A DNA stretch of 64,000 bases from Caryophanon sp036309765 (lineage in GTDB: Bacteria > Bacillota > Bacilli > Bacillales_A > Planococcaceae). The stretch spans positions 1-64,000 of the forward strand of contig JAXJTE010000106.1 of assembly GCA_036309765.1 (NCBI GenBank). The letters are read 5' to 3'. A program made the position numbers and the translations under genes. Shown one piece after another: positions 43,213-52,522 of the stretch (its first letter is position 1; the number at the start of each line of letters is the position of its first letter). Under the pieces are notes generated by a model. That model did not search any database and had not been told where the DNA came from. It saw nothing but the letters and a program-made list of their open reading frames with translations.

Positions 43213-44354
43213 TCCATGGTCGCATGAAGCAACACGTTTGCCGCGACCATCATCGCACGTTCGTCAAACTCAAATCGTGCGTGGTGATGCGGGTAGACCA
43301 CATCCGCTTCTGGCTTGCGGGCGCCTGTGAAGAAAAACGTGCCTGGTACGTGCTGCATATAATAGCCAAAGTCCTCGCCAATCATCATCGGCGGCGTGAC
43401 ACTGACATTGCCGTACTGCTTCGCGCAGTTTGCGATAAATTCCGTTTCTGCCTCGTGATTCACAACCGGTGGATAGCCGCGGTTGTAAGTGTATGTATAC
43501 GTCGCTCCTGATGCGTCACACACTGCCTTTAACATCGTTTCAATTTCACGCTCCATTAAATCGCGCACATCGTCATCAAACGTGCGCACCGTTCCTTTTA
43601 AATGGACGCGGTCGGCGATGACGTTAAACGAATTGATTGCTTCAAAATGCCCGATTGAATAGACGGCTGATTTTAGCGGATCGACTTTGCGTGACACGAT
43701 GGACTGTGCCGCTGTAACGAACTGTGAACCTGTTAGCACCGCATCGACCGTTTCGTGCGGCTCTGCACCGTGACCGCCGCGCCCTTGAATGTCGATATAA
43801 ACCGCGTCCGCTGCTGCCATAATTGCACCGCTTCGCACTTGAATATCACCAAGCTGCATCGGCGCCCATAAATGCGTGCCGAAAATAACATCAACCCCGT
43901 CTAGGCAGCCGTCCTCAATCATCGCGATTGCCCCACCTGGTGCGAGCTCCTCAGCGAATTGATGAATGAATACGACGTTTCCTGCGAGCGTATCTTGCAT
44001 GTCGACAAGTGCGCGTGCGATACCGAGCGCAATCGCCGTATGTCCGTCGTGACCACATGCATGCATAACGCCGTCGTTTTTTGATTTGTACGGTACGTCG
44101 TTTTCCTCTTGAATCGGTAATGCGTCAAAATCAGCACGAATCGCTACTGTTTTACCAGGCTTACTGCCGCGAAGTATTGCAACAACGCCACGCCCACCGA
44201 CTTGCTCGCGTACATCTAAGCCGAGCTTTCTATGATACGCTGCGATGTATTTCGGCGTTTCGACCTCCTGAAACGATAGCTCTGGATACATATGTAAGTG
44301 ACGACGAATGGCAACCATTTCGTCAAATTGCTGCTCGATCATTTGCTGAATCAT
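43188..44354 (-). CDS. M20-family amidohydrolase
   Basis: A 388-aa N-acyl amino acid/hippurate-type hydrolase. Zinc ligands: Cys and His in MHACGHDGHT, Glu in HQFAEELAPGG, His in GTHLWAP and the C-terminal HHHARFEFDE. The GGRGVV and GRGGHGAEPHE lid motifs are also standard. GGAGG precedes the ATG. The last codons (IGRTFE and stop) lie in the palindromic element at 43101-43212, so the C-terminus was probably re-made by that insertion. Substrate cannot be specified further. Confidence 0.88.
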   Translation of the reverse strand: MIQQMIEQQFDEMVAIRRHLHMYPELSFQEVETPKYIAAYHRKLGLDVREQVGGRGVVAILRGSKPGKTVAIRADFDALPIQEENDVPYKSKNDGVMHACGHDGHTAIALGIARALVDMQDTLAGNVVFIHQFAEELAPGGAIAMIEDGCLDGVDVIFGTHLWAPMQLGDIQVRSGAIMAAADAVYIDIQGRGGHGAEPHETVDAVLTGSQFVTAAQSIVSRKVDPLKSAVYSIGHFEAINSFNVIADRVHLKGTVRTFDDDVRDLMEREIETMLKAVCDASGATYTYTYNRGYPPVVNHEAETEFIANCAKQYGNVSVTPPMMIGEDFGYYMQHVPGTFFFTGARKPEADVVYPHHHARFEFDERAMMVAANVLLHATMEYIGRTFE

Positions 44355-44419
44355 CGTATGTCCTCCTATACGAAAAAGAGCGCCACATCAAAGTGTACGC
44401 GCTTTTTCTGATCATTTTA

Positions 44420-44791
44420 TTATTTCGCTTTCACAACAGCTGTAATCACAAGTGCCCAAGCGATTAAAAATAGCACACCACCAATTGGCGTAATCGCACC
44501 GAGTACACCGATGCCTGTTAATGCAAGCACTATTAAACTACCTGCGAAGAAGTAAATCCCTGCGTGCATTAAGCGGCTTGCCCACGTTAATTGCTTTGAC
44601 TCTCCTAATTCTTTCATTAAAATACCGATAACGATTAATCCTGTTGCGTGGAACATTTGATATTGAATCGCTGTTTCCCAAATGTCCGTTGAATATGCGT
44701 CAAGTACGTCTTCTAACGCATGTGCACCGAACGCGCCAAGTGCTACTGCTAAAAAGGCATGTACCGCACCGGCAATAATTGCTTTTTTCAT
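44420..44791 (-). CDS. ywdK: DUF423 membrane protein (YwdK type)
   Basis: A 123-aa protein with four hydrophobic segments and the family stretches LGAFGAHAL and FHATGLIVIG. Function unknown. GGAAG precedes the ATG. Its position downstream of the ywdI-like gene and ung matches the ywd region of B. subtilis. Confidence 0.87.
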   Translation of the reverse strand: MKKAIIAGAVHAFLAVALGAFGAHALEDVLDAYSTDIWETAIQYQMFHATGLIVIGILMKELGESKQLTWASRLMHAGIYFFAGSLIVLALTGIGVLGAITPIGGVLFLIAWALVITAVVKAK

Positions 44792-44806
44792 TTGTTTACT
44801 TCCTTT

Positions 44807-45049
44807 CTAAAAATCAAAAATCGAATCGCCATTTGCACCGTTTTCTTCAACGCGTGTCGGCTGAATCGTTGGTGCAATGCTCATCGGCTGTATGCTCGTC
44901 ATAGGCATAACAATCGGTTTCGCACTTAATGCGACGTCACAAAGCGCACGTATTGCACTAAGCGCCTCGCGAGTTGCTTGCTCGTCGCCTGCTTGTGCTG
45001 CTTGTAGCTCCTTCGCAAGTGCCTGTAATAATGCATCCTTTGAAATCAT
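44807..45049 (-). CDS. YwdI-like protein
   Basis: An 80-aa hydrophilic protein: a helical N-terminal half (ISKDALLQALAKELQAAQ), then a Pro/Thr-rich linker and an acidic end. It is weakly similar in layout to YwdI (DUF5327). The ATG lies in a four-base ATGA overlap with the stop of the Cys-rich gene before it, after GAGGG, so it is coupled to it. Confidence 0.65.
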   Translation of the reverse strand: MISKDALLQALAKELQAAQAGDEQATREALSAIRALCDVALSAKPIVMPMTSIQPMSIAPTIQPTRVEENGANGDSIFDF

Positions 45050-45219
45050 TTCGCCGTCCCTCGTTTCGGTGTGAAATATAAACATTCCATTCCTGACGTT
45101 TGCTTTACGACGGCAGATGGGATTTGCTTCGTTTTAAAGCCATGTGCCTCGCACGCACGTGGATGCGCCGGCTCCCATGTAATTCGTAAATATGCGCATT
45201 TAAAACAATCGACTTTCAT
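45046..45219 (-). CDS. Small Cys-rich protein (57 aa)
   Basis: Not assigned a function. It starts MKVDCFKCAYLRITW and continues with Cys23, HGFKTKQIPS and a C-terminal SGMECLYFTPK. Four Cys (5, 8, 23, 46) plus His residues look like a zinc site. Proteins with the same CxxC-x(14)-C-HGFK-SG-x2-C layout are widespread as uncharacterised short genes beside ung or similar. It overlaps the ywdI-like start by 4 bp; the ribosome site is weak (GTAGGCG). Confidence 0.72.
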   Translation of the reverse strand: MKVDCFKCAYLRITWEPAHPRACEAHGFKTKQIPSAVVKQTSGMECLYFTPKRGTAK

Positions 45220-45279
45220 CAACTACGCCTACTTTCTATTTAAAATGTACCATGTTTTATGCTAGCTGAGAAGCGCCCT

Positions 45280-45957
45280 TTATAGATCGCGCAAGCACCA
45301 ATCAATCGGCGGCTGTCCGTATTGCGCAAGCTGCTCATTAATGCGCGAGTACGGTTTGCTGCCGAAAAAGCCGCGATGTGCACTTAGTGGGCTTGGATGT
45401 GGCGCAGTGAGTACCGCATGCTTCGTCGTATCAATGAGCTTTTGCTTTTGCTGTGCAGGTCGCCCCCATAGCACGAAAATAATTGGCTCGTCGCGTTCAT
45501 TTAGCTTTTGAATAACCGTATCGGTAAACTGCTCCCAGCCACGGTCTTTATGCGAATGTGCCTCGCCTTGACGCACCGTTAGCACCGTGTTTAATAGCAA
45601 TACACCTTGCTTCGCCCAGTCCGTTAAGTAGCCGTGATTTGGCGATGGGCAGCCAATATCTGTTTGCAACTCTTGCAACATATTGCGTAAACTCGGCGGC
45701 TGCTTCACACCTGGTAATACCGAAAAACTCATACCGTGTGCTTGGTTCGGTCCGTGATACGGGTCCTGCCCTAAAATGACAACCTTCACATCTTTGTAGC
45801 TTGTCGTCTGAAACGCGCTCCATATGTCGCCCACCGCTGGATAAACAGTCGCCGTCTTATACTGCTCCTTCAAAAATTCACGCAGCTGTAAATAATACGG
45901 CTTTTGAAATTCTGCACCTAGCACGTCCTGCCAATCGTTTTGGAAAATTTTTTTCAT
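45280..45957 (-). CDS. ung: Uracil-DNA glycosylase
   Basis: Removes uracil from DNA as the first step of base-excision repair, 225 aa. Motif A GQDPYHGPNQAHG holds the water-activating Asp; motif B HPSPLSAHRG holds the catalytic His and the minor-groove loop. AGGAG is 7 nt from the second of two adjacent ATGs, the one given. Confidence 0.96.
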   Translation of the reverse strand: MKKIFQNDWQDVLGAEFQKPYYLQLREFLKEQYKTATVYPAVGDIWSAFQTTSYKDVKVVILGQDPYHGPNQAHGMSFSVLPGVKQPPSLRNMLQELQTDIGCPSPNHGYLTDWAKQGVLLLNTVLTVRQGEAHSHKDRGWEQFTDTVIQKLNERDEPIIFVLWGRPAQQKQKLIDTTKHAVLTAPHPSPLSAHRGFFGSKPYSRINEQLAQYGQPPIDWCLRDL

Positions 45958-46056
45958 CATCGATCTCCTTTTATGTAACTGACCTTGTTAAAATGATGTT
46001 TTCTGAATATTTTTTTATAGTCAATTGACCTTTATACTAAGCGTACTTAATTAAAG

Positions 46057-46267
46057 TTGATGAACAGCGTGTTGCTCAAAAGCGACAGAGGCGGACTCCT
46101 GCGGGAAAAGCTCGTGCCTCAAGACCCCGCAGCGTAGCGAGGAGGCTTGAAGAAGGCGGTGAACGCTACGTCCATGTAGCACCGCCTTCATGACCAACAT
46201 CGTGTTCGCCGCCGAGCCCGCGAAAAGCCTGCCTCGAAAGCGACGAGCAACACGTCTCGCCCATCAA
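46057..46267. repeat. Long palindromic intergenic repeat, copy 5, with nested hairpin
   Basis: The outer arms TTGATG-n5-CGTGTTGCTC and GAGCAACACG-n7-CATCAA are inverted. Inside are GAGGCGGACTCCTGCGGG, GACCCCGCAG and GAGGAGGCTTGA, then a separate hairpin GAAGGCGGTG/CACCGCCTTC (46152-46189), then GCCCGCGAAAAGCCTGCCTC. It lies between ung and pdxK, fills that 350-bp gap and encodes nothing. Confidence 0.8.
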
Positions 46268-46309
46268 TAGCTTATTTACTATTGTACTTGAAGGAAAGAA
46301 GGGTTTTCA

Positions 46310-47155
46310 ATGACATTGCACAAGACATTAACAATTGCTGGTTCGGACACATCAGGCGGCGCGGGTATGCAAGCCGATTTAAAAACATTTCAGGAGCACG
46401 GCACATACGGCATGGTCGCATTAACAGTTGTTGTCACGATGAATCCAACAACATGGGCACATAAAGTCACACCGCTACCGACAGAGCTGCTGCACGCACA
46501 AATTGACACAGCGATTTCAACAGGCATCGATGCCATTAAAACAGGGATGCTCGCTTCAGAGGAAATTATTAAAATCGCAAGCGACGCGATTCAACGTGCG
46601 GACACGAAGCACGTCGTTATTGATCCTGTTATGGTATGTAAAGGTGATGACGAAGTGTTAAACCCAGGCAACACGAAGGCGATGATTGAGCATTTATTGC
46701 CGTACGCTACCGTAACGACGCCAAACTTATTTGAAGCAGGTCAGCTCGCTGAAATGCCAACACCAAAAACGGTGGACGACGTAAAAGCAGTCGCAAAGGA
46801 AATCGTCGCGCGTGGTGCAAAAGCGGTTGTCGTAAAAGGCGGCAAAAAGCTTCAGCACGACAAAGCCGTCGACGTATTTTACAACGGACAAGACTTTTAC
46901 TTACTTGAGACAGAAAAGTTCGATACGGTTTGGAATCACGGCGCGGGCTGTACGTTCGCTGCGGCGATTACCGCAAACTTAGCAAACGGCTTATCGATTA
47001 ACGAAGCGGTATTTGCGGCAAAGGAATTCGTCGCAGCGGCAATTCAGCACGGCTGGGCGTTAAATGATTTCGTCGGCCCGGTGATGCACGGTGCGAAAAA
47101 CCGCTTCGATGCACCGGCTGTAACGATTACGAAGCTCGATGCAATGACAGTTTAA
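46310..47155 (+). CDS. pdxK: Pyridoxal/pyridoxamine kinase of the ThiD type
   Basis: A 281-aa kinase of the ribokinase superfamily. The N-terminal TIAGSDTSGGAGMQADLK and the C-terminal anion hole GAGCTFAAAI are family hallmarks. In B. subtilis the orthologue at this place (ywdB) phosphorylates pyridoxal despite its ThiD-like sequence, which I follow; HMP kinase activity remains possible. AAGAAGG precedes the ATG. No TPP riboswitch is seen upstream. Confidence 0.87.
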   Translation: MTLHKTLTIAGSDTSGGAGMQADLKTFQEHGTYGMVALTVVVTMNPTTWAHKVTPLPTELLHAQIDTAISTGIDAIKTGMLASEEIIKIASDAIQRADTKHVVIDPVMVCKGDDEVLNPGNTKAMIEHLLPYATVTTPNLFEAGQLAEMPTPKTVDDVKAVAKEIVARGAKAVVVKGGKKLQHDKAVDVFYNGQDFYLLETEKFDTVWNHGAGCTFAAAITANLANGLSINEAVFAAKEFVAAAIQHGWALNDFVGPVMHGAKNRFDAPAVTITKLDAMTV

Positions 47156-47162
47156 TGAAGCA

Positions 47163-47201
47163 AGGTGTACGAAAAGTGGAAACAAGCTTTTCGTGCACCT
47201 T
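47163..47201 (+). terminator. Terminator of pdxK
   Basis: AAGGTGTACGAAAAG pairs with CTTTTCGTGCACCTT (one T-G), followed by TTTTG. Confidence 0.9.
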
Positions 47202-47291
47202 TTTGTTCTGTATTTTCCTTCGCCGCGCTAGTATGCACGAAACGGACTTTGCTATAATGAAGGCAGTGTTATTCGAAAGGAGATTTTTTCG

Positions 47292-47642
47292 GTGGAATTA
47301 GTAAACAAAGAACATTTACAACAACTCATCGATACGTTCGCTAACAAGGACGTATTCATTCATTTAGAAACGACAAACGGCTCGTACGCAGCACATTTTA
47401 ACGAGGCGGTATTTAATGCAGGCGCGTTCATTCGCAACGTCAAACTGCGCTATGAGCTAGGCAAAGTAGTGAGCGACAACCCACACCGCGTCGGCTTAAA
47501 GCTAGAGCACGGCTGGGTGTACGCGCAAGGCATTACGCATTATGAGGTAGACGAGCACGGCCGCTTACTGATGGCGGGCTTAGATTATGAAGGGAAGCTA
47601 GCGGTTGCACTACAAATTAGTGACACACCGTTTGCTTATTAA
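47292..47642 (+). CDS. yojF: YojF-family protein (DUF1806)
   Basis: A 116-aa soluble protein of DUF1806, always paired with the bacillithiol deacetylase. It starts at GTG after AAAGGAG. It ends 12 bp before bshB2, so both are one operon. Its own role in bacillithiol metabolism is not established. Confidence 0.85.
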   Translation: MELVNKEHLQQLIDTFANKDVFIHLETTNGSYAAHFNEAVFNAGAFIRNVKLRYELGKVVSDNPHRVGLKLEHGWVYAQGITHYEVDEHGRLLMAGLDYEGKLAVALQISDTPFAY

Positions 47643-47654
47643 GGGGGTAACGAG

Positions 47655-48329
47655 ATGTTTACAAATCAACGCCAAGTACTTGTTGTATTCCCTCACCCAG
47701 ACGATGAAGCATTTTCTTGCGCCGGTGTCCTTCGCCAAATGACAAAGCGCGACATCCCGGTAACGTATGCGTGCTTAACGCTCGGTGAAATGGGTCGTAA
47801 TTTAGGTAACCCACCGTTTGCAACGCGCGAATCACTTCCTGAAATTCGACGCGAGGAATTAAAAAAAGCAGCGGATGCGATGGGTATTCAGGATTTACGT
47901 ATGATGGGCTTACGCGATAAAACGATTGAATTTGAGGACGACGAAAAAATGGTAAAGCTCGTTGCCGATTTAATCGATGAGCTCAATCCGTCCTTAATCA
48001 TTACGTTTTTACCGGGCTTCTCGGTGCACCCTGATCATGAAGCAACAGCACGTGCGGTCGTTGAAGCGGTTCGCCGCATGCCACAAGAAGCCCGCCCGAC
48101 GATTTTAGCGGTCGGCTTCGCAAATGATACGGTCGATAAAATGGGCGCACCACACATTAAAGTCGACATTACAGATGTGAAAATGGATAAGCTTGCGGCA
48201 TTACAAGCGCACGCATCCCAAACAGCGTGGATGATTGCCGAAACAGAAAAGCGCGAAGAAACAGCAGACGAACTATCGGACAACTGGCTCACGTCAGAAG
48301 CCTTTTACATCATTCAGCATGATGAATAA
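47655..48329 (+). CDS. bshB2: Bacillithiol biosynthesis deacetylase BshB2
   Basis: A 224-aa LmbE-family zinc hydrolase that deacetylates GlcNAc-malate (and may act on bacillithiol conjugates). The zinc site HPDDE is at residues 14-18, with VHPDHEA for the third ligand. The partner yojF is upstream, which separates BshB2 from BshB1. AGGGGG precedes the ATG. Confidence 0.93.
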   Translation: MFTNQRQVLVVFPHPDDEAFSCAGVLRQMTKRDIPVTYACLTLGEMGRNLGNPPFATRESLPEIRREELKKAADAMGIQDLRMMGLRDKTIEFEDDEKMVKLVADLIDELNPSLIITFLPGFSVHPDHEATARAVVEAVRRMPQEARPTILAVGFANDTVDKMGAPHIKVDITDVKMDKLAALQAHASQTAWMIAETEKREETADELSDNWLTSEAFYIIQHDE

Positions 48330-48347
48330 ATAATGTTTATATTGCAT

Positions 48348-48390
48348 ACGAAAAGCATTAGAGGAGACGATTTCTTCTAATGCTTTTCGT
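48348..48390 (+). terminator. Terminator of bshB2
   Basis: Perfect 15-bp stem ACGAAAAGCATTAGA/TCTAATGCTTTTCGT, followed by TTTTG. Confidence 0.9.
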
Positions 48391-48564
48391 TTTGTATATT
48401 CGGGTATGGACGTATATAGATAGTGGTGGACGAAACAATCGGCGGACTCCCAACAATAAAAATAAACTGAAAAAACTATCTATTTCCGCATAAATAGACA
48501 CGTACACAAAAAATCGCTATGATGAATAAATATCCAAAAACTATAATAAACGAGGTCGATATAT

Positions 48565-49917
48565 ATGAACAAAAGCTATAGCATAAGCAGCTGGCTATAC
48601 TTCATCATCCCGTCGCTCATCGGTGCATTTTTATTTATGACGCCGATCAAGCTCGACGGCGAATGGAAAGTACCCATTGCCATGCTGTCAAACTGGCTCG
48701 ATGGCATTGTCGTCAACGTCATCGAACCGTTTGCGCTATTTATTTTCATCGTAGCCGCAGTTGGCTCAATCATTAAATTATTTTCACCTGAACCGACAAC
48801 GCGCTCATTTAGTGATCAATTATTCCGTGTTCATTGGTTTTGGACAATTACGCGCGTACTTGCGGCTGTTTTTGCAGCGATGGTGTACTTCGATTTCGGA
48901 CCAGAAATGATCACGAGTGACGACACAGGCGGTTTATTATTTGCAGGTGGTGGCGGTTTAGCGACGTATTTATTCGTCATCTTCCTATTTGCCGGCATCA
49001 TTTTACCGTTTTTAACGGACTTCGGCTTGCTTGAATTTTTCGGCTCGCTCATGGTGAAAATTGTACGGCCATTATTTAAAATTCCAGGGCGTGCCTCAAT
49101 TGATGCGCTTGCTTCATGGGTTGGTGACGGCACGATTGGCGTGTTCCTGACAAACAAGCAGTACGAGGACGGCAATTATACGAAGCGTGAAGCCGCAATT
49201 ATTGCGACGACGTTTTCGGTCGTGTCGATTACGTTTAGTATCGTCATTTTAGAGGAAGTCGGCTTGCCGCAATACTTCCCGCAATATTACGGAACGATTG
49301 TGCTTTGTGGTGTCGTGCTTGCACTCATTATGCCGCGCATTTATCCGCTTCGTGGCAAAAGCAATACGTATATAAACGATGCGCCTGCTGATGCAACACG
49401 CGAAGATTTACCCGCGGGGCATACAGTGCTGTCGTACGGAATTGAAAATGCGATGAACAAAGCAAATGCAAATCGCAACTTAAGCAAGCTCGTGCTAAAC
49501 GGCTTTAAAAACGTACTCGATATGTGGTTCGCCGTTGCACCAGTTGTGATGACGTTCGGTACGGTTGCACTTATTTTAGCGACTTATACCGATTTATTTA
49601 AAATTTTAGGTACGCCGTTTGAGTATTACTTAGCGTTTTTAAACGTGCCAGAAGCAGCTGAAGCAGCACAAACGATGGTCGTTGGCTTTGCCGACATGCT
49701 GCTCCCTGCGATTTTAGCGTCGGGCATCGAATCGGAAATGACACGCTTCATTATCGCGACTGTTTCTGTCACGCAATTAATTTACATGTCGGAAATTGGC
49801 GGGCTCATTTTAGGCACGAAGCTACCGATTAATTTTAAAGATTTAGTTGTCATCTTTTTACTACGTACAGTCATTTCATTGCCGATTGTAGCAGGCATTG
49901 CGCATTTGATTTTCTAA
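48565..49917 (+). CDS. YjiH-type membrane protein with nucleoside-recognition (Gate) domains
   Basis: A 450-aa protein with about ten membrane segments, two Gate-type nucleoside-recognition halves (GDGTIGVFLTNKQYEDGNYTK; GFADMLLPAILASGIESEMTRF). The YjiH family is a transporter-like group of unknown substrate. GAGGTCG precedes the ATG. It stands alone, with its own terminator. Confidence 0.85.
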   Translation: MNKSYSISSWLYFIIPSLIGAFLFMTPIKLDGEWKVPIAMLSNWLDGIVVNVIEPFALFIFIVAAVGSIIKLFSPEPTTRSFSDQLFRVHWFWTITRVLAAVFAAMVYFDFGPEMITSDDTGGLLFAGGGGLATYLFVIFLFAGIILPFLTDFGLLEFFGSLMVKIVRPLFKIPGRASIDALASWVGDGTIGVFLTNKQYEDGNYTKREAAIIATTFSVVSITFSIVILEEVGLPQYFPQYYGTIVLCGVVLALIMPRIYPLRGKSNTYINDAPADATREDLPAGHTVLSYGIENAMNKANANRNLSKLVLNGFKNVLDMWFAVAPVVMTFGTVALILATYTDLFKILGTPFEYYLAFLNVPEAAEAAQTMVVGFADMLLPAILASGIESEMTRFIIATVSVTQLIYMSEIGGLILGTKLPINFKDLVVIFLLRTVISLPIVAGIAHLIF

Positions 49918-49923
49918 AACAAA

Positions 49924-49966
49924 AAACGCCGTGAACGGAAAAATTACGTTTCCATTCACGGCGTTT
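49924..49966. terminator. Bidirectional terminator between yjiH-like and Ter genes
   Basis: AAACGCCGTGAA pairs with TTCACGGCGTTT, with an A-run before and TCTTTTT after. Confidence 0.9.
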
Positions 49967-49970
49967 CTTT

Positions 49971-50594
49971 TTATTTCGAGCCTGCTGTCCAGTTCATACC
50001 CCATTTATATGCTTGGTCCATTTGCTTATGCCCATCAAAATATTCAACGAGGCGCTCGACGCGGAACGTTTCATTGTTGACGTTTTCAATCATCGCGATT
50101 GCGCACATAATTTTACCGTTACGGTGCTCATCTAAACGCACTTCAATGTCGGCGCCGCCTGGGTATTTGAGCGTTACTAATCCGTCCGCTTCTGACCAGT
50201 TCGCAACGCCCTCATAAATAAATGCATACACAAGTACGCGACGAATGTCCGCGATTTTTGCGCCATTAATTCGCAAGTTTTCCCCTGATGTAACGGCACC
50301 TGTACGGTCATCGCCATCTAGTGCGATGTACGGTGGTGCATTAAAGTCCCCGAATGCATTTCCGAGCGCCTGCACACAACCTTTTGAACCATCCGTAAAC
50401 TCGAATAAACAACCTAAATCTAAATCAACGTTCGATGAGCCACCACCAAATAACGATGCCATAAAGCCTTTTTTCTGTGGTGCTTGCTGGTTCCAGTTTA
50501 AGTTAATATGAATTTCACCAAGTGACTGTGCGCCCTTCGTTAAGTTAATCGACTGCCCTTTTTTCGTTAATTCAATTTTATTTAAATTTACCAA
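49971..50594 (-). CDS. TerA-like tellurium-resistance domain protein
   Basis: A 207-aa TerD-fold protein, last gene of the Ter operon. Its start (TTG at 50594) lies 8 nt after AAGGGGG; a TTG six bases earlier is too close. The N-terminal SINLTKGAQSLGEIHINLNW and central DLDLGCLFEFTDG correspond to the TerD double motif, but the acidic metal-binding residues are fewer than in the three TerDs upstream. TerA-type members often end such clusters. Confidence 0.82.
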   Translation of the reverse strand: MVNLNKIELTKKGQSINLTKGAQSLGEIHINLNWNQQAPQKKGFMASLFGGGSSNVDLDLGCLFEFTDGSKGCVQALGNAFGDFNAPPYIALDGDDRTGAVTSGENLRINGAKIADIRRVLVYAFIYEGVANWSEADGLVTLKYPGGADIEVRLDEHRNGKIMCAIAMIENVNNETFRVERLVEYFDGHKQMDQAYKWGMNWTAGSK

Positions 50595-50607
50595 GTGCAA
50601 TTCCCCC

Positions 50608-51399
50608 TTATACGGTCGTTTTTGTCGCTAAAATTTGTGCCAGCATTGCCTCAGCAAATTCTGCACCTTCCTTTAAAATAACATTCACCGGACATGTATC
50701 ACCGTATTTCTCGTACACTTCACCGTGCTTTGGCGTGTAGCCCACGTCTGCAAACTGCATCATGCCTAGATCCATCATCGAATCCCCTGCTGCGATATGC
50801 TCCGTATGTGCTAGCTGACTCGCAACGTACTTCACCGCCGCTTCTTTCGTCAACGTAGACGGCAGTGCATAAAACTTACGCCCGTGTAAATACGACGTCC
50901 AGCCTTCTGTTGCTAAGTCGTCTTGGAACGCACGTAGCTCCTCGTGTCGCAGTGTCGCTAAATCAACTGCCAGCATGTAAAACAGCCCTTCTACCTCATA
51001 TTCACGAAGAAAAAAGTCGTGCGCACGATGCATTTCAAAGCGCGTCGGGAAGTCACAAATCGGCAGTGCTTCTTTCATATTTTGCTGCACAATTTCGTCC
51101 CACTGTGTATCACGCTTACCATCTTTAAAAATAATGCCGCCATTTGCCATCACCGCATACGACGGAATAAGCTCCTGCTGGAAAAATGATACGCGCTCGT
51201 ACTGCATTTGCGAGCGTGTCGTCACCGGTATAATATGTGTGCTTTCTTTTAACTCATGTAGCATGTCGATTTGCTTATTCGACATGAACGACTGCTCTTT
51301 TCCTTCGAACAACTCAACACAACGCACATCGGTACAATTCCCGATCGTACGGTTTGAGAAAATAAGCGTGCGGTCTAAATCGGTTGTAAATAGCTTCAT
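50608..51399 (-). CDS. HAD-family phosphatase of the Ter cluster
   Basis: A 263-aa haloacid dehalogenase-type hydrolase with the nucleophile motif DLDRT (residues 7-11), an internal cap domain and GDSMMDLGMM for the last metal ligands. Its ATG overlaps the StiP-type gene by 4 bp. In Ter systems the HAD enzyme is thought to dephosphorylate a nucleotide-like intermediate; that is a prediction from comparative genomics, not proven here. Confidence 0.85.
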   Translation of the reverse strand: MKLFTTDLDRTLIFSNRTIGNCTDVRCVELFEGKEQSFMSNKQIDMLHELKESTHIIPVTTRSQMQYERVSFFQQELIPSYAVMANGGIIFKDGKRDTQWDEIVQQNMKEALPICDFPTRFEMHRAHDFFLREYEVEGLFYMLAVDLATLRHEELRAFQDDLATEGWTSYLHGRKFYALPSTLTKEAAVKYVASQLAHTEHIAAGDSMMDLGMMQFADVGYTPKHGEVYEKYGDTCPVNVILKEGAEFAEAMLAQILATKTTV

Positions 51400-52508
51400 T
51401 TCATCACGTCCTTAATTAATCCACAGCATGAGTACTCCATATCCTCATACACTTCAATTGGCACGTTTCGCTCCGCTGCAAGCATGCGAATGTGCGTTAA
51501 ATCGTTGTCGTACTTCGGGTTCACAAGAATTTTCCACGGCACGCGGCGCAGTAGCACGCGTGTCGTTTCCCCCACACCTGGCTTAATATAATTTATTTTG
51601 GCAATATCGTATTTCTCTTTAATGACTTCTACCGACTGCATACCGCGCCATGTCGGTGTACGGTCTGACTGTAACACATCTTGTAGCGTCGCATGAATAG
51701 CGTCTTTTACATCCTCGAACTGATTGCTCACTTCATCGACATAATAGTTTGACACATCCTGCTCTGCAAATTCCTTATAATATTTCGCACCGTGGAAGTC
51801 GCCCTCCTCGATAAACGCGGGATTTAATACAGTACGACTCACTAAGCCTGACACTGTCGAATTTAAACAAGCAGACGGAATTAAAAAATCATCGCGCGTG
51901 CCGTACACTTCAACACAATGCCCCGGATCTGCAAGCACCGCTAAATCAGGATCGATAAGGTTCGGTCGCTTCGCACTGTACTCATCACACGCCGTCACGA
52001 GTTCACGCGTAATCGCCCCTTTACCCGTCCAGCCGTCAACAAACTGAATGTTCGCCTCCGCATGATGCTCAAAAATATAATCAATCGCTGTCTCATCAAT
52101 GCCACGGTCACGCACAATCGAAATCGAATAATGTGGCACCGTGACGTGATAGACGTGCTGTATGTATCGTTTAATTAAAATGCCAATCGGTGTCCCTGCA
52201 CGCGCTAAACTGACAAGCACAAGTTGGTCGAGCCCTCGATTTTTGACGATTTGCTCGGCGACAACACCCGTCGCAATCGCAATGCGCTGTGCATATTCCT
52301 TTAACGTTGCGTGGAATAGCTCCATGTACTGCTCACCTGGCTGAAACTCCACTGGTAACATTTCCGCATAGTGCGTGCCACTTTGAATTAAATGCTCACG
52401 CTCTGTCGTATCACGCTCAATATTAATCTCGCTAATATCGCGCAGTAAAAATACCACGTCCTGTTCATTGTAACTCCCTAATACATCTGGTTCATATTTC
52501 GTCTTCAT
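51396..52508 (-). CDS. StiP-type PRTase/PELOTA protein of the Ter cluster
   Basis: A 370-aa protein annotated in related genomes as cysteine protease StiP family. A phosphoribosyltransferase-like domain (VLVSLARAGTPIG; IQFVDGWTGKGAITRE) takes residues about 80-200, and the C-terminal part (GVGETTRVLLRRVPWKILV) resembles the PELOTA RNA-binding domain. It is central to the Ter biosynthetic module. Ends overlap or nearly touch both neighbours. Confidence 0.8.
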   Translation of the reverse strand: MKTKYEPDVLGSYNEQDVVFLLRDISEINIERDTTEREHLIQSGTHYAEMLPVEFQPGEQYMELFHATLKEYAQRIAIATGVVAEQIVKNRGLDQLVLVSLARAGTPIGILIKRYIQHVYHVTVPHYSISIVRDRGIDETAIDYIFEHHAEANIQFVDGWTGKGAITRELVTACDEYSAKRPNLIDPDLAVLADPGHCVEVYGTRDDFLIPSACLNSTVSGLVSRTVLNPAFIEEGDFHGAKYYKEFAEQDVSNYYVDEVSNQFEDVKDAIHATLQDVLQSDRTPTWRGMQSVEVIKEKYDIAKINYIKPGVGETTRVLLRRVPWKILVNPKYDNDLTHIRMLAAERNVPIEVYEDMEYSCCGLIKDVMK

Positions 52509-52522
52509 GCGAATTACTCCCT

